From JAVKFF01 sp040226215 (GTDB lineage: Bacteria; Pseudomonadota; Alphaproteobacteria; DSM-16000; Inquilinaceae), in NCBI GenBank assembly GCA_040226215.1, contig JAVKFF010000083.1, positions 1 through 29,784 of the forward strand: DNA of 29,784 nt. Direction: 5' to 3'. A model generated the notes under the pieces. The model searched no databases, was not told the origin of the DNA, and was given only the letters and a program-made list of their open reading frames with translations. Numbering within the stretch: the stretch's first letter is position 1; each line of letters starts with the position of its first letter. A program made the position numbers and the translations under genes. Positions 7,858 through 14,475 of the stretch are shown piece by piece.

Positions 7858-8508
7858 TCAGGCGAACAGGTGGTCGGCGACGAAGGGGTTGGCGGCGCGC
7901 TCGTCGCCGATGCGGGTGAGCGGGCCGTGGCCGGGGATGCACACGATGTCGTCTCCGAGCGGAAACAGCTTCTCGCGGATCGAGCGGATCAGCGCGGCGT
8001 GGTCGCCCTGGGGGAAGTCGGTGCGGCCGATCGAGCCCTGGAACAGCACGTCGCCGACGATGGCGGCACGCTGGCCCATCTCGACGAAGACGATGTGGCC
8101 GGGCGTGTGGCCGGGGCAGTGGTGGACGTCGAAGGCGAGACCGCCGACGGTGACCCGGTCCCCCTCATCGAGCCAGCGATCGGGTGTCACCGCCTCGGCG
8201 GTGCCGAGCTGGAAGCGCGCGGCCTGTTCGGGCAACTTCTCGAGCCAGAAACGGTCGGCCATGTGCGGCCCCCAGATGGGCACGCCGAGCTCGCGGGCGA
8301 GCGCGGCCGCGGCCGCGGCATGGTCGGCATGACCGTGGGTCAGCAGGATCTTCTCCACCGCGACGCCCTTCTCCGCGATGGCGGCACGGATGCGGTCGAG
8401 GTCGCCGCCGGGGTCGACCACCGCGCCCACCATGGTCTCTGACCACCAGAAGACGGTGCAGTTCTGCTGCAACGGCGTGACGGGCACGATGACGGCTTGC
8501 ATGGACAT
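7858..8508 (-). CDS. MBL-fold metallo-hydrolase, glyoxalase-II-like (YcbL/GloB type)
   Basis: The ATG at 8508 gives 216 residues; a second ATG two codons on (8502) is equally possible. The metallo-beta-lactamase metal motifs are complete: THGHADH at 58-63, His134 in GHTPGH, Asp153 in VGDVLF, and His194 in IPGHGP. The short single-domain form without the C-terminal glutathione-binding helices of GloB fits the YcbL-type hydrolases, which act on glutathione or related thioesters. The upstream neighbour on the same strand, an FAD oxidoreductase, ends 109 bp before it, so co-transcription is possible. The 3' side faces the repeat-filled gap. Confidence 0.85.
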   Translation of the reverse strand: MSMQAVIVPVTPLQQNCTVFWWSETMVGAVVDPGGDLDRIRAAIAEKGVAVEKILLTHGHADHAAAAAALARELGVPIWGPHMADRFWLEKLPEQAARFQLGTAEAVTPDRWLDEGDRVTVGGLAFDVHHCPGHTPGHIVFVEMGQRAAIVGDVLFQGSIGRTDFPQGDHAALIRSIREKLFPLGDDIVCIPGHGPLTRIGDERAANPFVADHLFA

Positions 8509-8617
8509 GAGGCGGCGGCTTTTCGCGGTCGGGTCGGGCGGAGGATGACGGGGGATGAGCCTCGCAGATGGGGAGGCCGGCGACAAAGTGAAACCGTGTC
8601 GTCACGGCCTGCCGCCG

Positions 8618-9931
8618 TCAGCGCGCGCGACGCTCCCGCCACCAGTCGGCCAGCCGGTAGTAGCCGTAGGTCGCCTGCGCGGCAACGCCGCCGGCAGGCC
8701 CGCCAGTCCAGGTCAGGCCGAAGGGTTCGAACAGGCGGTAGCGGTCGTCTCCCTCGGCGATCGCCTGGGCCAGCAGCAGGCCCGCCATGGCGGTGGTGTT
8801 GAGCCCATGTCCGCCGAAGGACGAGGCGTACCAGAGCCCGTCCGGCAGGCGGCCGATCTGCGGCATCTTGTGCCGGGCATAGGCCATCAGCCCGCTCCAT
8901 GCCGCCGTCACGCGGACCGATGCCAGCTGCGGATAGACCGCCTCCATGTCGTCGTGCAGCTTTTCGGCCAGGTCGGCGGGCTCGGCCGTGCGCGCGGTGA
9001 TCCGGCCGCCCCAGAGCAGGCGGTCGCCATCGACCACCCGGTAGTAGTCCGACGCTCGCCGGACGTCGAGGATGGCGGCGTTCGTGCCGATGATGTCCTG
9101 CAGGCGGTCGCCGATGCGCTCGGTCAGCATGACATAAGTCGCCACCGGCACCATGGCGCGGCCGAGGGCGGGCACGAGATTGCCGGTATAGCCGCCCGTC
9201 GCGATCACCACGTCGCGGCAGGCGAGACGGTGGGCGCCTGACGCCACCAGCAGCGTCGGACCCTCGCGGCTGATCGAGGTGACCAAGCTCCGCTCATGCA
9301 CCTGGCCGCCCTGGCGGCAGACGGCGTCGGCCAGGCCGTGGGCGTAGTTGAGTGGATGACACTGGAAGGCGGCCGGGTCGAACAGGCCCTGGTGGTAGCG
9401 CTCGGTGCGCAGGACCGAACGCACCTTGTCCGTCGGCCAGACCTCGACCGCACGGCCGAAGCCGGCCATCAGCTCGGCCCGGCGCGCCAGGCCTTCGGCG
9501 TCGTCGTAGCGGATCACCGAAAGCTGGCCGTTGTCGGCGATGTCGGCGCGGTGGATGCCCAGCGCCCGGGCGGTCTCGCGCACATAGCGCGCCCCCATGG
9601 CCGAGAGGCGCATGAGCGCGCCGGCGCGTTCGCGGCCGAGCCGCGCGACCAGCGCGCCGGTCGACAGCGCGAAACCGGGGCTGACGAAGCCGCCATTGCG
9701 GCCCGAGGCGCCCCAGGCGACGCGGTTGGCCTCCAGCACGGCGACCGATCGTCCCCGGCGCACCAGTTCCAGCGCCGTGGTCAGCCCGGCAAGGCCGCCG
9801 CCGACCACCGCCACGTCGACATGGCTGTCCCGTTCCAGCGGCTGGAACGGGCCGGCGGGGTAGGCGGTGCGCCGGTAGTAGGTGTCTGGATAGTCGTGGG
9901 GGCGGGGCGGGGGCTTCTGGGAGAGGCGCAT
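8618..9931 (-). CDS. FAD-dependent amino-acid/amine oxidoreductase (DadA/PuuB-like)
   Basis: The 437-residue protein has a dinucleotide-binding GGGLAG at 44-49 within VDVAVVGGGLAGL and the GASGRNGG motif near 74-81 typical of the DAO family. A C-terminal FAD contact lies in SFGGHGLN. Its closest relative in the window is the PuuB-like protein at 20314-21603. After GASGRNGG, however, this one reads FVSPGFAL instead of QIVTGYN, so it is probably a paralogue with another amine substrate. No signal peptide is seen, so it is cytoplasmic. The ATG at 9931 faces the lysis cassette promoter region. Confidence 0.8.
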   Translation of the reverse strand: MRLSQKPPPRPHDYPDTYYRRTAYPAGPFQPLERDSHVDVAVVGGGLAGLTTALELVRRGRSVAVLEANRVAWGASGRNGGFVSPGFALSTGALVARLGRERAGALMRLSAMGARYVRETARALGIHRADIADNGQLSVIRYDDAEGLARRAELMAGFGRAVEVWPTDKVRSVLRTERYHQGLFDPAAFQCHPLNYAHGLADAVCRQGGQVHERSLVTSISREGPTLLVASGAHRLACRDVVIATGGYTGNLVPALGRAMVPVATYVMLTERIGDRLQDIIGTNAAILDVRRASDYYRVVDGDRLLWGGRITARTAEPADLAEKLHDDMEAVYPQLASVRVTAAWSGLMAYARHKMPQIGRLPDGLWYASSFGGHGLNTTAMAGLLLAQAIAEGDDRYRLFEPFGLTWTGGPAGGVAAQATYGYYRLADWWRERRAR

Positions 9932-10006
9932 GGCCCGGTCATGAATATCGCGCCGGCGAACGGTTGACCAGCGCCGCCGCGCCGCCTGGCAACCTGCACG
10001 GAATGG

Positions 10007-10035
10007 TTGAAGACCGGCAAGTAATAGGATATTAT
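10007..10035 (+). promoter_or_regulatory. Sigma70-type promoter for the lysis cassette leader
   Basis: TTGAAG (10007-10012) and TATTAT (10030-10035) are separated by exactly 17 bp and lie in an AT-rich island within very GC-rich DNA. A 13-bp palindrome, TAATA-GGA-TATTA at 10022-10034, overlaps the -10 and could be a repressor site. Transcription would start near 10042 and meet the terminator at 10057-10088 almost at once. Confidence 0.6.
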
Positions 10036-10056
10036 TCCTTCATCGTGAGGCAGAGC

Positions 10057-10088
10057 AGGCCCCCGCCATTCCGGCGCGGGGCCTTTTT
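10057..10088 (+). terminator. Intrinsic terminator between the lysis promoter and the endolysin gene
   Basis: AGGCCCCCGCC and GGCGCGGGGCCT form a GC-rich stem with one irregular position around loop ATTCC, followed directly by TTTTT. It ends 32 bp before the endolysin ATG. With the promoter at 10007 it would limit transcription of the lysis genes unless read through. Confidence 0.75.
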
Positions 10089-10120
10089 CGTGTGCCCGAA
10101 CGGAGGAACGAGAGGACCCC

Positions 10121-10537
10121 ATGCGACCCATCAGGAAGATCGTCATCCATTGCGCCGCCACGCCGGAGGGCCAGGACGTCAAGCTCGAGGCCATCCGGCG
10201 CTACCATGTCGAGCAGCGCGGCTTCAGCGACATCGGCTACCACTGGGTGATCGAGCTGGACGGCACGGTCCGGCAGGGCCGGCCGGAATGGGCGATCGGC
10301 GCCCATGTGAAGGGCCAGAACCTGGACTCCATCGGCGTCTGCTATGTCGGCGGGCTCACCTCCGACGGCCGCCAGCCCAAGGACACCCGCACGCCGGCAC
10401 AGCGCCGGGCGCTGGTCGACCTGGTGCGCCAGATCAAGCAGCGGCACGGGCCGCTCAGCGTGCACGGCCACCGGGAATACGCCAACAAGGCCTGTCCCTG
10501 CTTCGAGGTGGCGGCGGAGGGCGACCTCCATGGTTGA
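10121..10537 (+). CDS. Phage-type endolysin: N-acetylmuramoyl-L-alanine amidase (T7 lysozyme-like)
   Basis: The 138-residue protein is an amidase_2 domain with little else and aligns by eye with T7 lysozyme along its length. The zinc ligands are His10 (IHCAAT), His117 (HGHRE) and Cys125 (ACPCF). The residues corresponding to T7 catalytic Tyr46 and Lys128 are Tyr40 (IGYHW) and Lys123 (NKACP). DSIGVCYVGG at 69-78 is also shared. There is no signal peptide or cell-wall anchor, so release to the periplasm would need the holin. GGAGGAACGAGAGGA precedes the ATG. The 3' end overlaps the holin start by 8 bp. Peptidoglycan-recycling amidases of the AmpD type are less likely given length and context. 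Confidence 0.85.
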   Translation: MRPIRKIVIHCAATPEGQDVKLEAIRRYHVEQRGFSDIGYHWVIELDGTVRQGRPEWAIGAHVKGQNLDSIGVCYVGGLTSDGRQPKDTRTPAQRRALVDLVRQIKQRHGPLSVHGHREYANKACPCFEVAAEGDLHG

Positions 10538-10841
10538 GGCGCCCGCGGCCGGGATGCCGCAGCCGGCGGTGTCCGCTCCGCCCGACCTGCCCGATCTCCC
10601 GGAGCTCCCCGATCTGCCCGCCCCCTCGCGCCGGTCGGTGCGGCGCCATGCCTGGCTGGTCAGTGCCGGCGGCTGGCTGCTGGCGGCGGTGGGGGCGATG
10701 GCGGGCGGCACGGCCGGTCCCTGGGCGGTCGGCGCGGGCGCCGGCCTGATGGCGGTATCTCTGCTGATCCACGCCGCCGGCCGCTCGATCGACCTGCGCA
10801 CCATCGCCATGGCGGCGATGCGGCTGGGCGGCGGGCGATGA
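10530..10841 (+). CDS. Holin candidate with proline-rich N-terminus
   Basis: The ATG at 10530 overlaps the endolysin stop and gives 103 residues. Residues 1-40 are proline-rich, with a DLP/ELP repeat (DLPDLPELPDLP) and then a basic patch (SRRSVRRHA). Two hydrophobic segments follow, about 42-60 and 64-86, joined by a Gly-rich turn, which is a class II holin-like topology. It lies between endolysin and Rz-like genes and shares ATGA with the latter. Holins have little sequence conservation, so the call rests on size, topology and position. Its role would be to open the inner membrane to the endolysin. A structural membrane protein of a phage cannot be excluded. Confidence 0.65.
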   Translation: MVEAPAAGMPQPAVSAPPDLPDLPELPDLPAPSRRSVRRHAWLVSAGGWLLAAVGAMAGGTAGPWAVGAGAGLMAVSLLIHAAGRSIDLRTIAMAAMRLGGGR

Positions 10842-11158
10842 TCGGCGCGCTTGTCGGCTCCTGGAAGACGACGGCGGGGGCGGCCCTGCTCGCCCTCGCC
10901 TTCGCCGGTCTGTGGTGGTGGGAGCGCGACGCGGCGGCCGAGGCCAGGCATGGCTTCGAGGTTGAGATCGCCAGGCTGGAAAGCGCCGCCGATTTCGCGC
11001 GCCGTGCCGCGGTGACCGCCGATGCCGAAGCCCGGGCCTCGGAGGCGCGCGCCGCCGACTTCGCCCAGTTCATCGAGGAGATGCGCCATGTGGAAGGCGA
11101 TTGCGACGTGTCTGATGCTGTCGGCCGCTTCTTTGAGCGCCTGCCAGCGCCCCGCTGA
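10838..11158 (+). CDS. Rz-like inner-membrane spanin (i-spanin) candidate
   Basis: The ATG at 10838 overlaps the holin stop in ATGA and gives 106 residues. A single hydrophobic segment at about 11-28 ends in LWWWE; then residues about 33-86 are Ala/Glu/Arg-rich and predicted helical with heptad-like spacing. This is the classic type II membrane plus periplasmic coiled coil of Rz proteins. The last part of the gene contains the start of a lipoprotein gene in another frame, as with Rz and Rz1. At 106 aa it is shorter than lambda Rz (153 aa). With the lipoprotein it would fuse inner and outer membranes in the last step of lysis. Confidence 0.75.
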   Translation: MIGALVGSWKTTAGAALLALAFAGLWWWERDAAAEARHGFEVEIARLESAADFARRAAVTADAEARASEARAADFAQFIEEMRHVEGDCDVSDAVGRFFERLPAPR

Positions 11159-11336
11159 GCCGGTCGCCTATACGGTCGAGGTGCCGCCGGGCCTGGCCGT
11201 CTGCAAGGCCGAGCCAGAGCGGCCGGCGCTGGCCGATCTGGGGTCGCTGATGGCCTGGGCGGCCGAAGTGGCGCTGGCCGGCCGCGACTGCCGCGCCCGC
11301 CTCGCCGCGCTGAACCGGCTGGTGGCGGGGGAGTAG
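11088..11336 (+). CDS. Rz1-like outer-membrane spanin lipoprotein (o-spanin)
   Basis: The ATG at 11088 lies inside the Rz-like gene in another frame and the gene continues 178 bp beyond it; 82 residues. The N-terminus is a lipoprotein signal peptide ending in LSAC at residues 16-19, so Cys19 would be the lipidated residue. Gln at +2 favours sorting to the outer membrane. The mature part is 64 residues with a PAEP start and two further cysteines, less proline-rich than lambda Rz1. Nesting in Rz, size and lipobox together support the call. An R repeat starts 10 bp after the stop. Confidence 0.75.
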   Translation: MWKAIATCLMLSAASLSACQRPAEPVAYTVEVPPGLAVCKAEPERPALADLGSLMAWAAEVALAGRDCRARLAALNRLVAGE

Positions 11337-11345
11337 GCGCGTCGG

Positions 11346-11741
11346 GAGAAGACGGGCGAGCGGTCCCGGGTCTGCGAAGCGGCACTGCGCGCCGCATCGC
11401 GCCCGGGACGACGAGGTTCATACTTAGAGAATAATCAATCCGTCGTCCCGCACGAGGGCGCAGCGGAGATGCGGGACCTCGTGCGGCCAGGTCGAGGCGA
11501 TTGCGATAGTGTGCCGGGAGAAGACGGGCTCGCGGTCCCGGGTCTGCGAAGCTGCACTTCGCGCCGAATCGCGCCCGTGACGACGAAGCTTATGTCTAGA
11601 TCCTGATTGACCCGTCGTCCCGCACGCAGCGCAGCGGAGATGCGGGACCTCGCGCGGCCGGGCTGTGGCGGCGGTGAAGGCGGCTCGCGGTCCCGGGTCT
11701 GCGAAGCGGCACTTCGCGCCGCATCGCGCCCGGGACGACGG
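11346..11741 (+). repeat. Repeat cluster R-L-R-L-R with R-to-R spacing near 170 bp
   Basis: R units start at 11346, 11518 and about 11674 (spacing 172 and about 156-166 bp depending on boundary). L units start at 11441 and 11613 (spacing 172 bp). R units share TCCCGGGTCTGCGAAGC and end CCCGGGACGACG; L units share CGTCGTCCCGCACG and GCAGCGGAGATGCGGGACCT. The ends of R and starts of L are inverted repeats (CGGGACGACG/CGTCGTCCCG) around AT-rich spacers. The first L unit holds a perfect 10-bp hairpin at 11448-11457/11477-11486. The whole 440-bp gap 11337-11776 between convergent genes is essentially this cluster; no gene is supported in it. Confidence 0.9.
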
Positions 11742-11776
11742 ACCTGCACTTATTCCTCCATGAGGCCCGCCACACC

Positions 11777-12952
11777 TCACGGCAGGCGGCCGACATAGCG
11801 GGCGCGGGGACGGATCAGGGTCTGGGTGGCGGCCTGTTCCATGGCGTGGGCGACCCAGCCGGTCGATCGGCCGAGCGCGAAGAGGGTGAGCGGGGCGCGC
11901 CGGGGCAGCTTGAGGACGCGGGCGAGCGCGGCCAGCGCGAAGTCGATGGTCGGCGCCCGGTCGGCCAGGTCCATGGCGGCGTTGGCCAGCGTGCGGATGC
12001 GCTTGCGTTCGAGGTCGCCGGGCATTGCCCGGTCGATCAGGTCCATGAGGATGCGCGCCCGGGGGTCGCCCTTGGGATAGAGCGGGTGGCCGAAGCCGGG
12101 CAGGTCGTCGCCCCGCTTCAGGTGCTCGCTCAGCGCCGCCACCGGGTTCGACGCGTCGAGCAGGCGATTGATCAGCGCGTCGACCCGGTCGGTCATGCCG
12201 CCATGGCGTGGTCCCGACAGCGCCGCCAGCCCGGCGATCACCGCCATGTAGAGCGTGCCGCCGGTGGAAGCGACGGTGCGCGCGGCCAGCGTCGAGGCGT
12301 TGAGTTCGTGATCGGCGGACAGCACCAGGGATGCCCGGATCAGCGCTGGATGGGAGGTCCGCCAGGCGGTCGCCAGGTGTTCGTGGATCGGCCTGGTCGG
12401 AGCCGGCGCGCCGGTGACGATGCCGGCCATCAGCCGGAGCACGCGCGCGCCGGTCTCGGCCATGCCGGCGGGCGTGGCGATATAGGCCCGGCGGTCGGCC
12501 TGCGCGGCGTCGGGCAGCACGCCGAGAATGGCAAGGATCGGGTCGTCGCGATGCGGCCGCGCGGCGGTCGGCAGCGCCGGTGGCGGCTGGGCGAAGGGGT
12601 CGGGATCGGCGGTATCCCAGAGCAGGCGGGCGACCGCCTCGAGGCTGGATTGCTGCGCCAGATCGGCGACGTCGCGGCCGCGATAGAAGACCGCCTCGTC
12701 GCGCAGCAGGGTGATGGCGGAATCGATAACCGGCCATTGCCGGGCGGCGGCCTGGGTTGGCGCCGGATCGCCCGCCGGTTCGTCGCGGCCCTCGCGCAGG
12801 CCGCGCACGTCGTCCAGGCGGTAGAGCCGGCGCCGGCTGCCCGGCTGCGGCTCGGAGCGCAGCAGGCCGCGGCTGACATAGGCGTAGACGGTGGCGACGC
12901 TGACGCCGAGCTCGGCGGCCGTCTCCTCGGCGGTGAGATAGGCGACACTCAT
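11777..12952 (-). CDS. Citrate synthase-family protein with N-terminal MerR-like DNA-binding domain
   Basis: The 391-residue protein has a helix-turn-helix at about 5-50 (LTAEETAAELGVSVATVYAY, then RRRLYRLDDV). This excisionase/MerR-type domain is followed by a citrate-synthase fold from about 75 to the end. Catalytic-type residues remain: His215 (DHELNAST), His250 (GPRHGG), His289 (GFGHPLY) and Asp337 (TIDFAL). HTH-citrate synthase fusions are known next to conventional citrate synthase genes in alphaproteobacteria but are little studied. It is divergent from the 357-aa citrate synthase, with a palindrome in the shared 144-bp gap, so it may sense a citrate-synthase substrate and regulate the pair. 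Catalysis alone is also possible. Confidence 0.85.
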   Translation of the reverse strand: MSVAYLTAEETAAELGVSVATVYAYVSRGLLRSEPQPGSRRRLYRLDDVRGLREGRDEPAGDPAPTQAAARQWPVIDSAITLLRDEAVFYRGRDVADLAQQSSLEAVARLLWDTADPDPFAQPPPALPTAARPHRDDPILAILGVLPDAAQADRRAYIATPAGMAETGARVLRLMAGIVTGAPAPTRPIHEHLATAWRTSHPALIRASLVLSADHELNASTLAARTVASTGGTLYMAVIAGLAALSGPRHGGMTDRVDALINRLLDASNPVAALSEHLKRGDDLPGFGHPLYPKGDPRARILMDLIDRAMPGDLERKRIRTLANAAMDLADRAPTIDFALAALARVLKLPRRAPLTLFALGRSTGWVAHAMEQAATQTLIRPRARYVGRLP

Positions 12953-12973
12953 GGGGTAATGGTTTTCTACATG

Positions 12974-12990
12974 TTGATTGTCTGAATCAA
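12974..12990. promoter_or_regulatory. Palindromic operator candidate between the divergent citrate synthase genes
   Basis: TTGATT-GTCTG-AATCAA is a perfect 6-bp inverted repeat with 5-bp spacer. It lies 22 bp from the minus-strand start and 107 bp from the plus-strand start, in a locally AT-rich part of the gap. Each arm read outward resembles a weak -35 (TTGATT), so binding could block both genes. It is the natural candidate site for the HTH-citrate synthase. Confidence 0.5.
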
Positions 12991-13096
12991 GATTGACGAT
13001 GATAGCGTTCGATGAAACCTCTGCGGGCAGTGATCAACCGATCGGCCCCCTGCCGGTCTACCTGACCGGCCGGCCGACACCAGAGGAGGAGCCATC

Positions 13097-14170
13097 ATGA
13101 GTAACGGCCTGGAAGGCATTGTCGCGGCGGAGACGGTGCTGAGCCATGTGGATGGCGAGAAGGGCGAGCTGATCCTCGCCGGCCATCCGCTGGAGGAGGC
13201 GGTCGCCCGCTTCGACCATGTTCAGATTTGTTCACTTTTGCTCAGGAATTTTTCCGACGCGCCAGTCACCGTCGAGACGCTGGGCCGGTCGCGGCAGGCC
13301 GCGTTCGGGTTCCTGGAACGGCGCGTCGAGGCCGCCGCCGGGCTGCCGCCGATCGACGGGCTGCGGGCGCTGGTCGCCGGCATGCCCGACGCGGACGCGA
13401 TGCCGGCGGTACTGCGCCTCGTCGGCGCCCTGCCGGTGTTCACCGCCGCGCTGTGGCGGGTGCGCGAGGGGCTGGACCCGGTAGCGCCCGACCCGGCGCT
13501 GGACCCGGCCACCGACTTCCTGCGCATGCTGCGCGGCCGCATGCCCGATGCGGCGGAGGCGAAGGCCCTCGACACCTATCTGGTGACCGCCGCCGATCAC
13601 GGCTTCAACGCCTCGACCTTCGCCGCCCGTGTCGTCGCCTCCACCAATGCCGGGCTGGTGGCCAGCGTCACAGCCGCGCTGGCGGCGCTGAAGGGGCCGC
13701 TGCATGGCGGGGCGCCGGGGCCGGTGCTCGACATGTTCGACGCGATCGAGCGGCTGGGCGGCGACGAGGCGGCGGCCGAACGCTGGGTCGACGGGGAGCT
13801 CGCGGCCGGGCGCCGGCTGATGGGCTTCGGCCACCGGGTATACCGGGTGCGCGATCCGCGGGCGGACGTGCTGAAGGCGGCGGTGGCCTCGCTCGGCGGC
13901 GCGCGCATCGCCTTCGCCGAGCGCATCGAGCGCGTGGTGCTGGCCAAGCTGAAGGCGCACAAGCCCGACCGGCCGCTCGACACCAACACCGAATACTACA
14001 CCGCCCTGCTGCTCGAACGGCTCGGTCTGCCGCGCGCCCTGTTCACGCCCGTCTTCGCCGTCGGCCGGGTGGCCGGCTGGACGGCGCACGCACTGGAGCA
14101 GGTGGCGACCGGCCGCCTGATCCGGCCGCAGTCCCGCTATATCGGCCCGCCGCCGCTGCGCGCGGCGTGA
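13097..14170 (+). CDS. Citrate/2-methylcitrate synthase-like protein
   Basis: The 357-residue protein starts at an ATG after AGAGGAGGAGCC, a strong ribosome site. The fold motifs are clear: His168 in DHGFNAST, His203 in GPLHGG, His246 in GFGHRVYRVRDPRA, and C-terminal GWTAHALEQ. The position of the catalytic Asp (usually NVDFYSG) reads NTEYYTA, so Glu299 replaces Asp. Short citrate-synthase homologues of this type condense oxaloacetate with acetyl- or propionyl-CoA. The main TCA enzyme in alphaproteobacteria is usually the longer (about 430 aa) GltA type, so this is probably an auxiliary enzyme. Codons 42-52 form an AT-rich island unlike the rest of the gene. Confidence 0.85.
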   Translation: MSNGLEGIVAAETVLSHVDGEKGELILAGHPLEEAVARFDHVQICSLLLRNFSDAPVTVETLGRSRQAAFGFLERRVEAAAGLPPIDGLRALVAGMPDADAMPAVLRLVGALPVFTAALWRVREGLDPVAPDPALDPATDFLRMLRGRMPDAAEAKALDTYLVTAADHGFNASTFAARVVASTNAGLVASVTAALAALKGPLHGGAPGPVLDMFDAIERLGGDEAAAERWVDGELAAGRRLMGFGHRVYRVRDPRADVLKAAVASLGGARIAFAERIERVVLAKLKAHKPDRPLDTNTEYYTALLLERLGLPRALFTPVFAVGRVAGWTAHALEQVATGRLIRPQSRYIGPPPLRAA

Positions 14171-14192
14171 GGGGGTGGCCTGACGCAATGGC

Positions 14193-14435
14193 GAGAAGAC
14201 GGGCGGCCGGTCCCGGGTCTGCGAAGCGGCACTCCGCGCCGCGTCGCGCCCGGGACGACGGGGTTGTTGGGTTCCGATCCATAAGAAAACCCTGCCGTCG
14301 TCCCGGCCGGAGCAAAGCGGAGAGCCGGGACCGGTGGCGCGCCATCGCGGGCCTGACCGTCGGCGAGGACGGGCGGCCGGTCCCGGGCCTGCGGAGCGGC
14401 ACTTCGCGCCGCACCGCGCCCGGGACGACGGGGTT
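14193..14435 (+). repeat. Repeat cluster R-L-R, same family and spacing as 11346-11741
   Basis: R units start at 14193 and 14363 (170-bp spacing), with an L unit at 14296. Both R units read GACGGGCGGCCGGTCCCGGG and end CGGGACGACGGGGTTG. The L unit begins CCGTCGTCCCGGCCGG and contains AGCGGAGAGCCGGGAC. R end and L start are inverted repeats around an AT-rich spacer. The cluster starts 22 bp after the citrate synthase stop and fills the 305-bp convergent gap 14171-14475; no gene is seen there. Confidence 0.9.
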
Positions 14436-14475
14436 GCCTTAAACGCAGCGCATCCTCGAAGGCGCTTGTTGATCC

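Noticed and set aside
9932..11776. Complete prophage with attachment sites
   Set aside because: Only lysis genes are present; no tRNA, integrase, repressor or matching direct repeats were seen at the borders.
11346..14435. CRISPR array
   Set aside because: The repeats are about 69 bp and alternate in two types, spacers are related to each other, and no cas gene is present.
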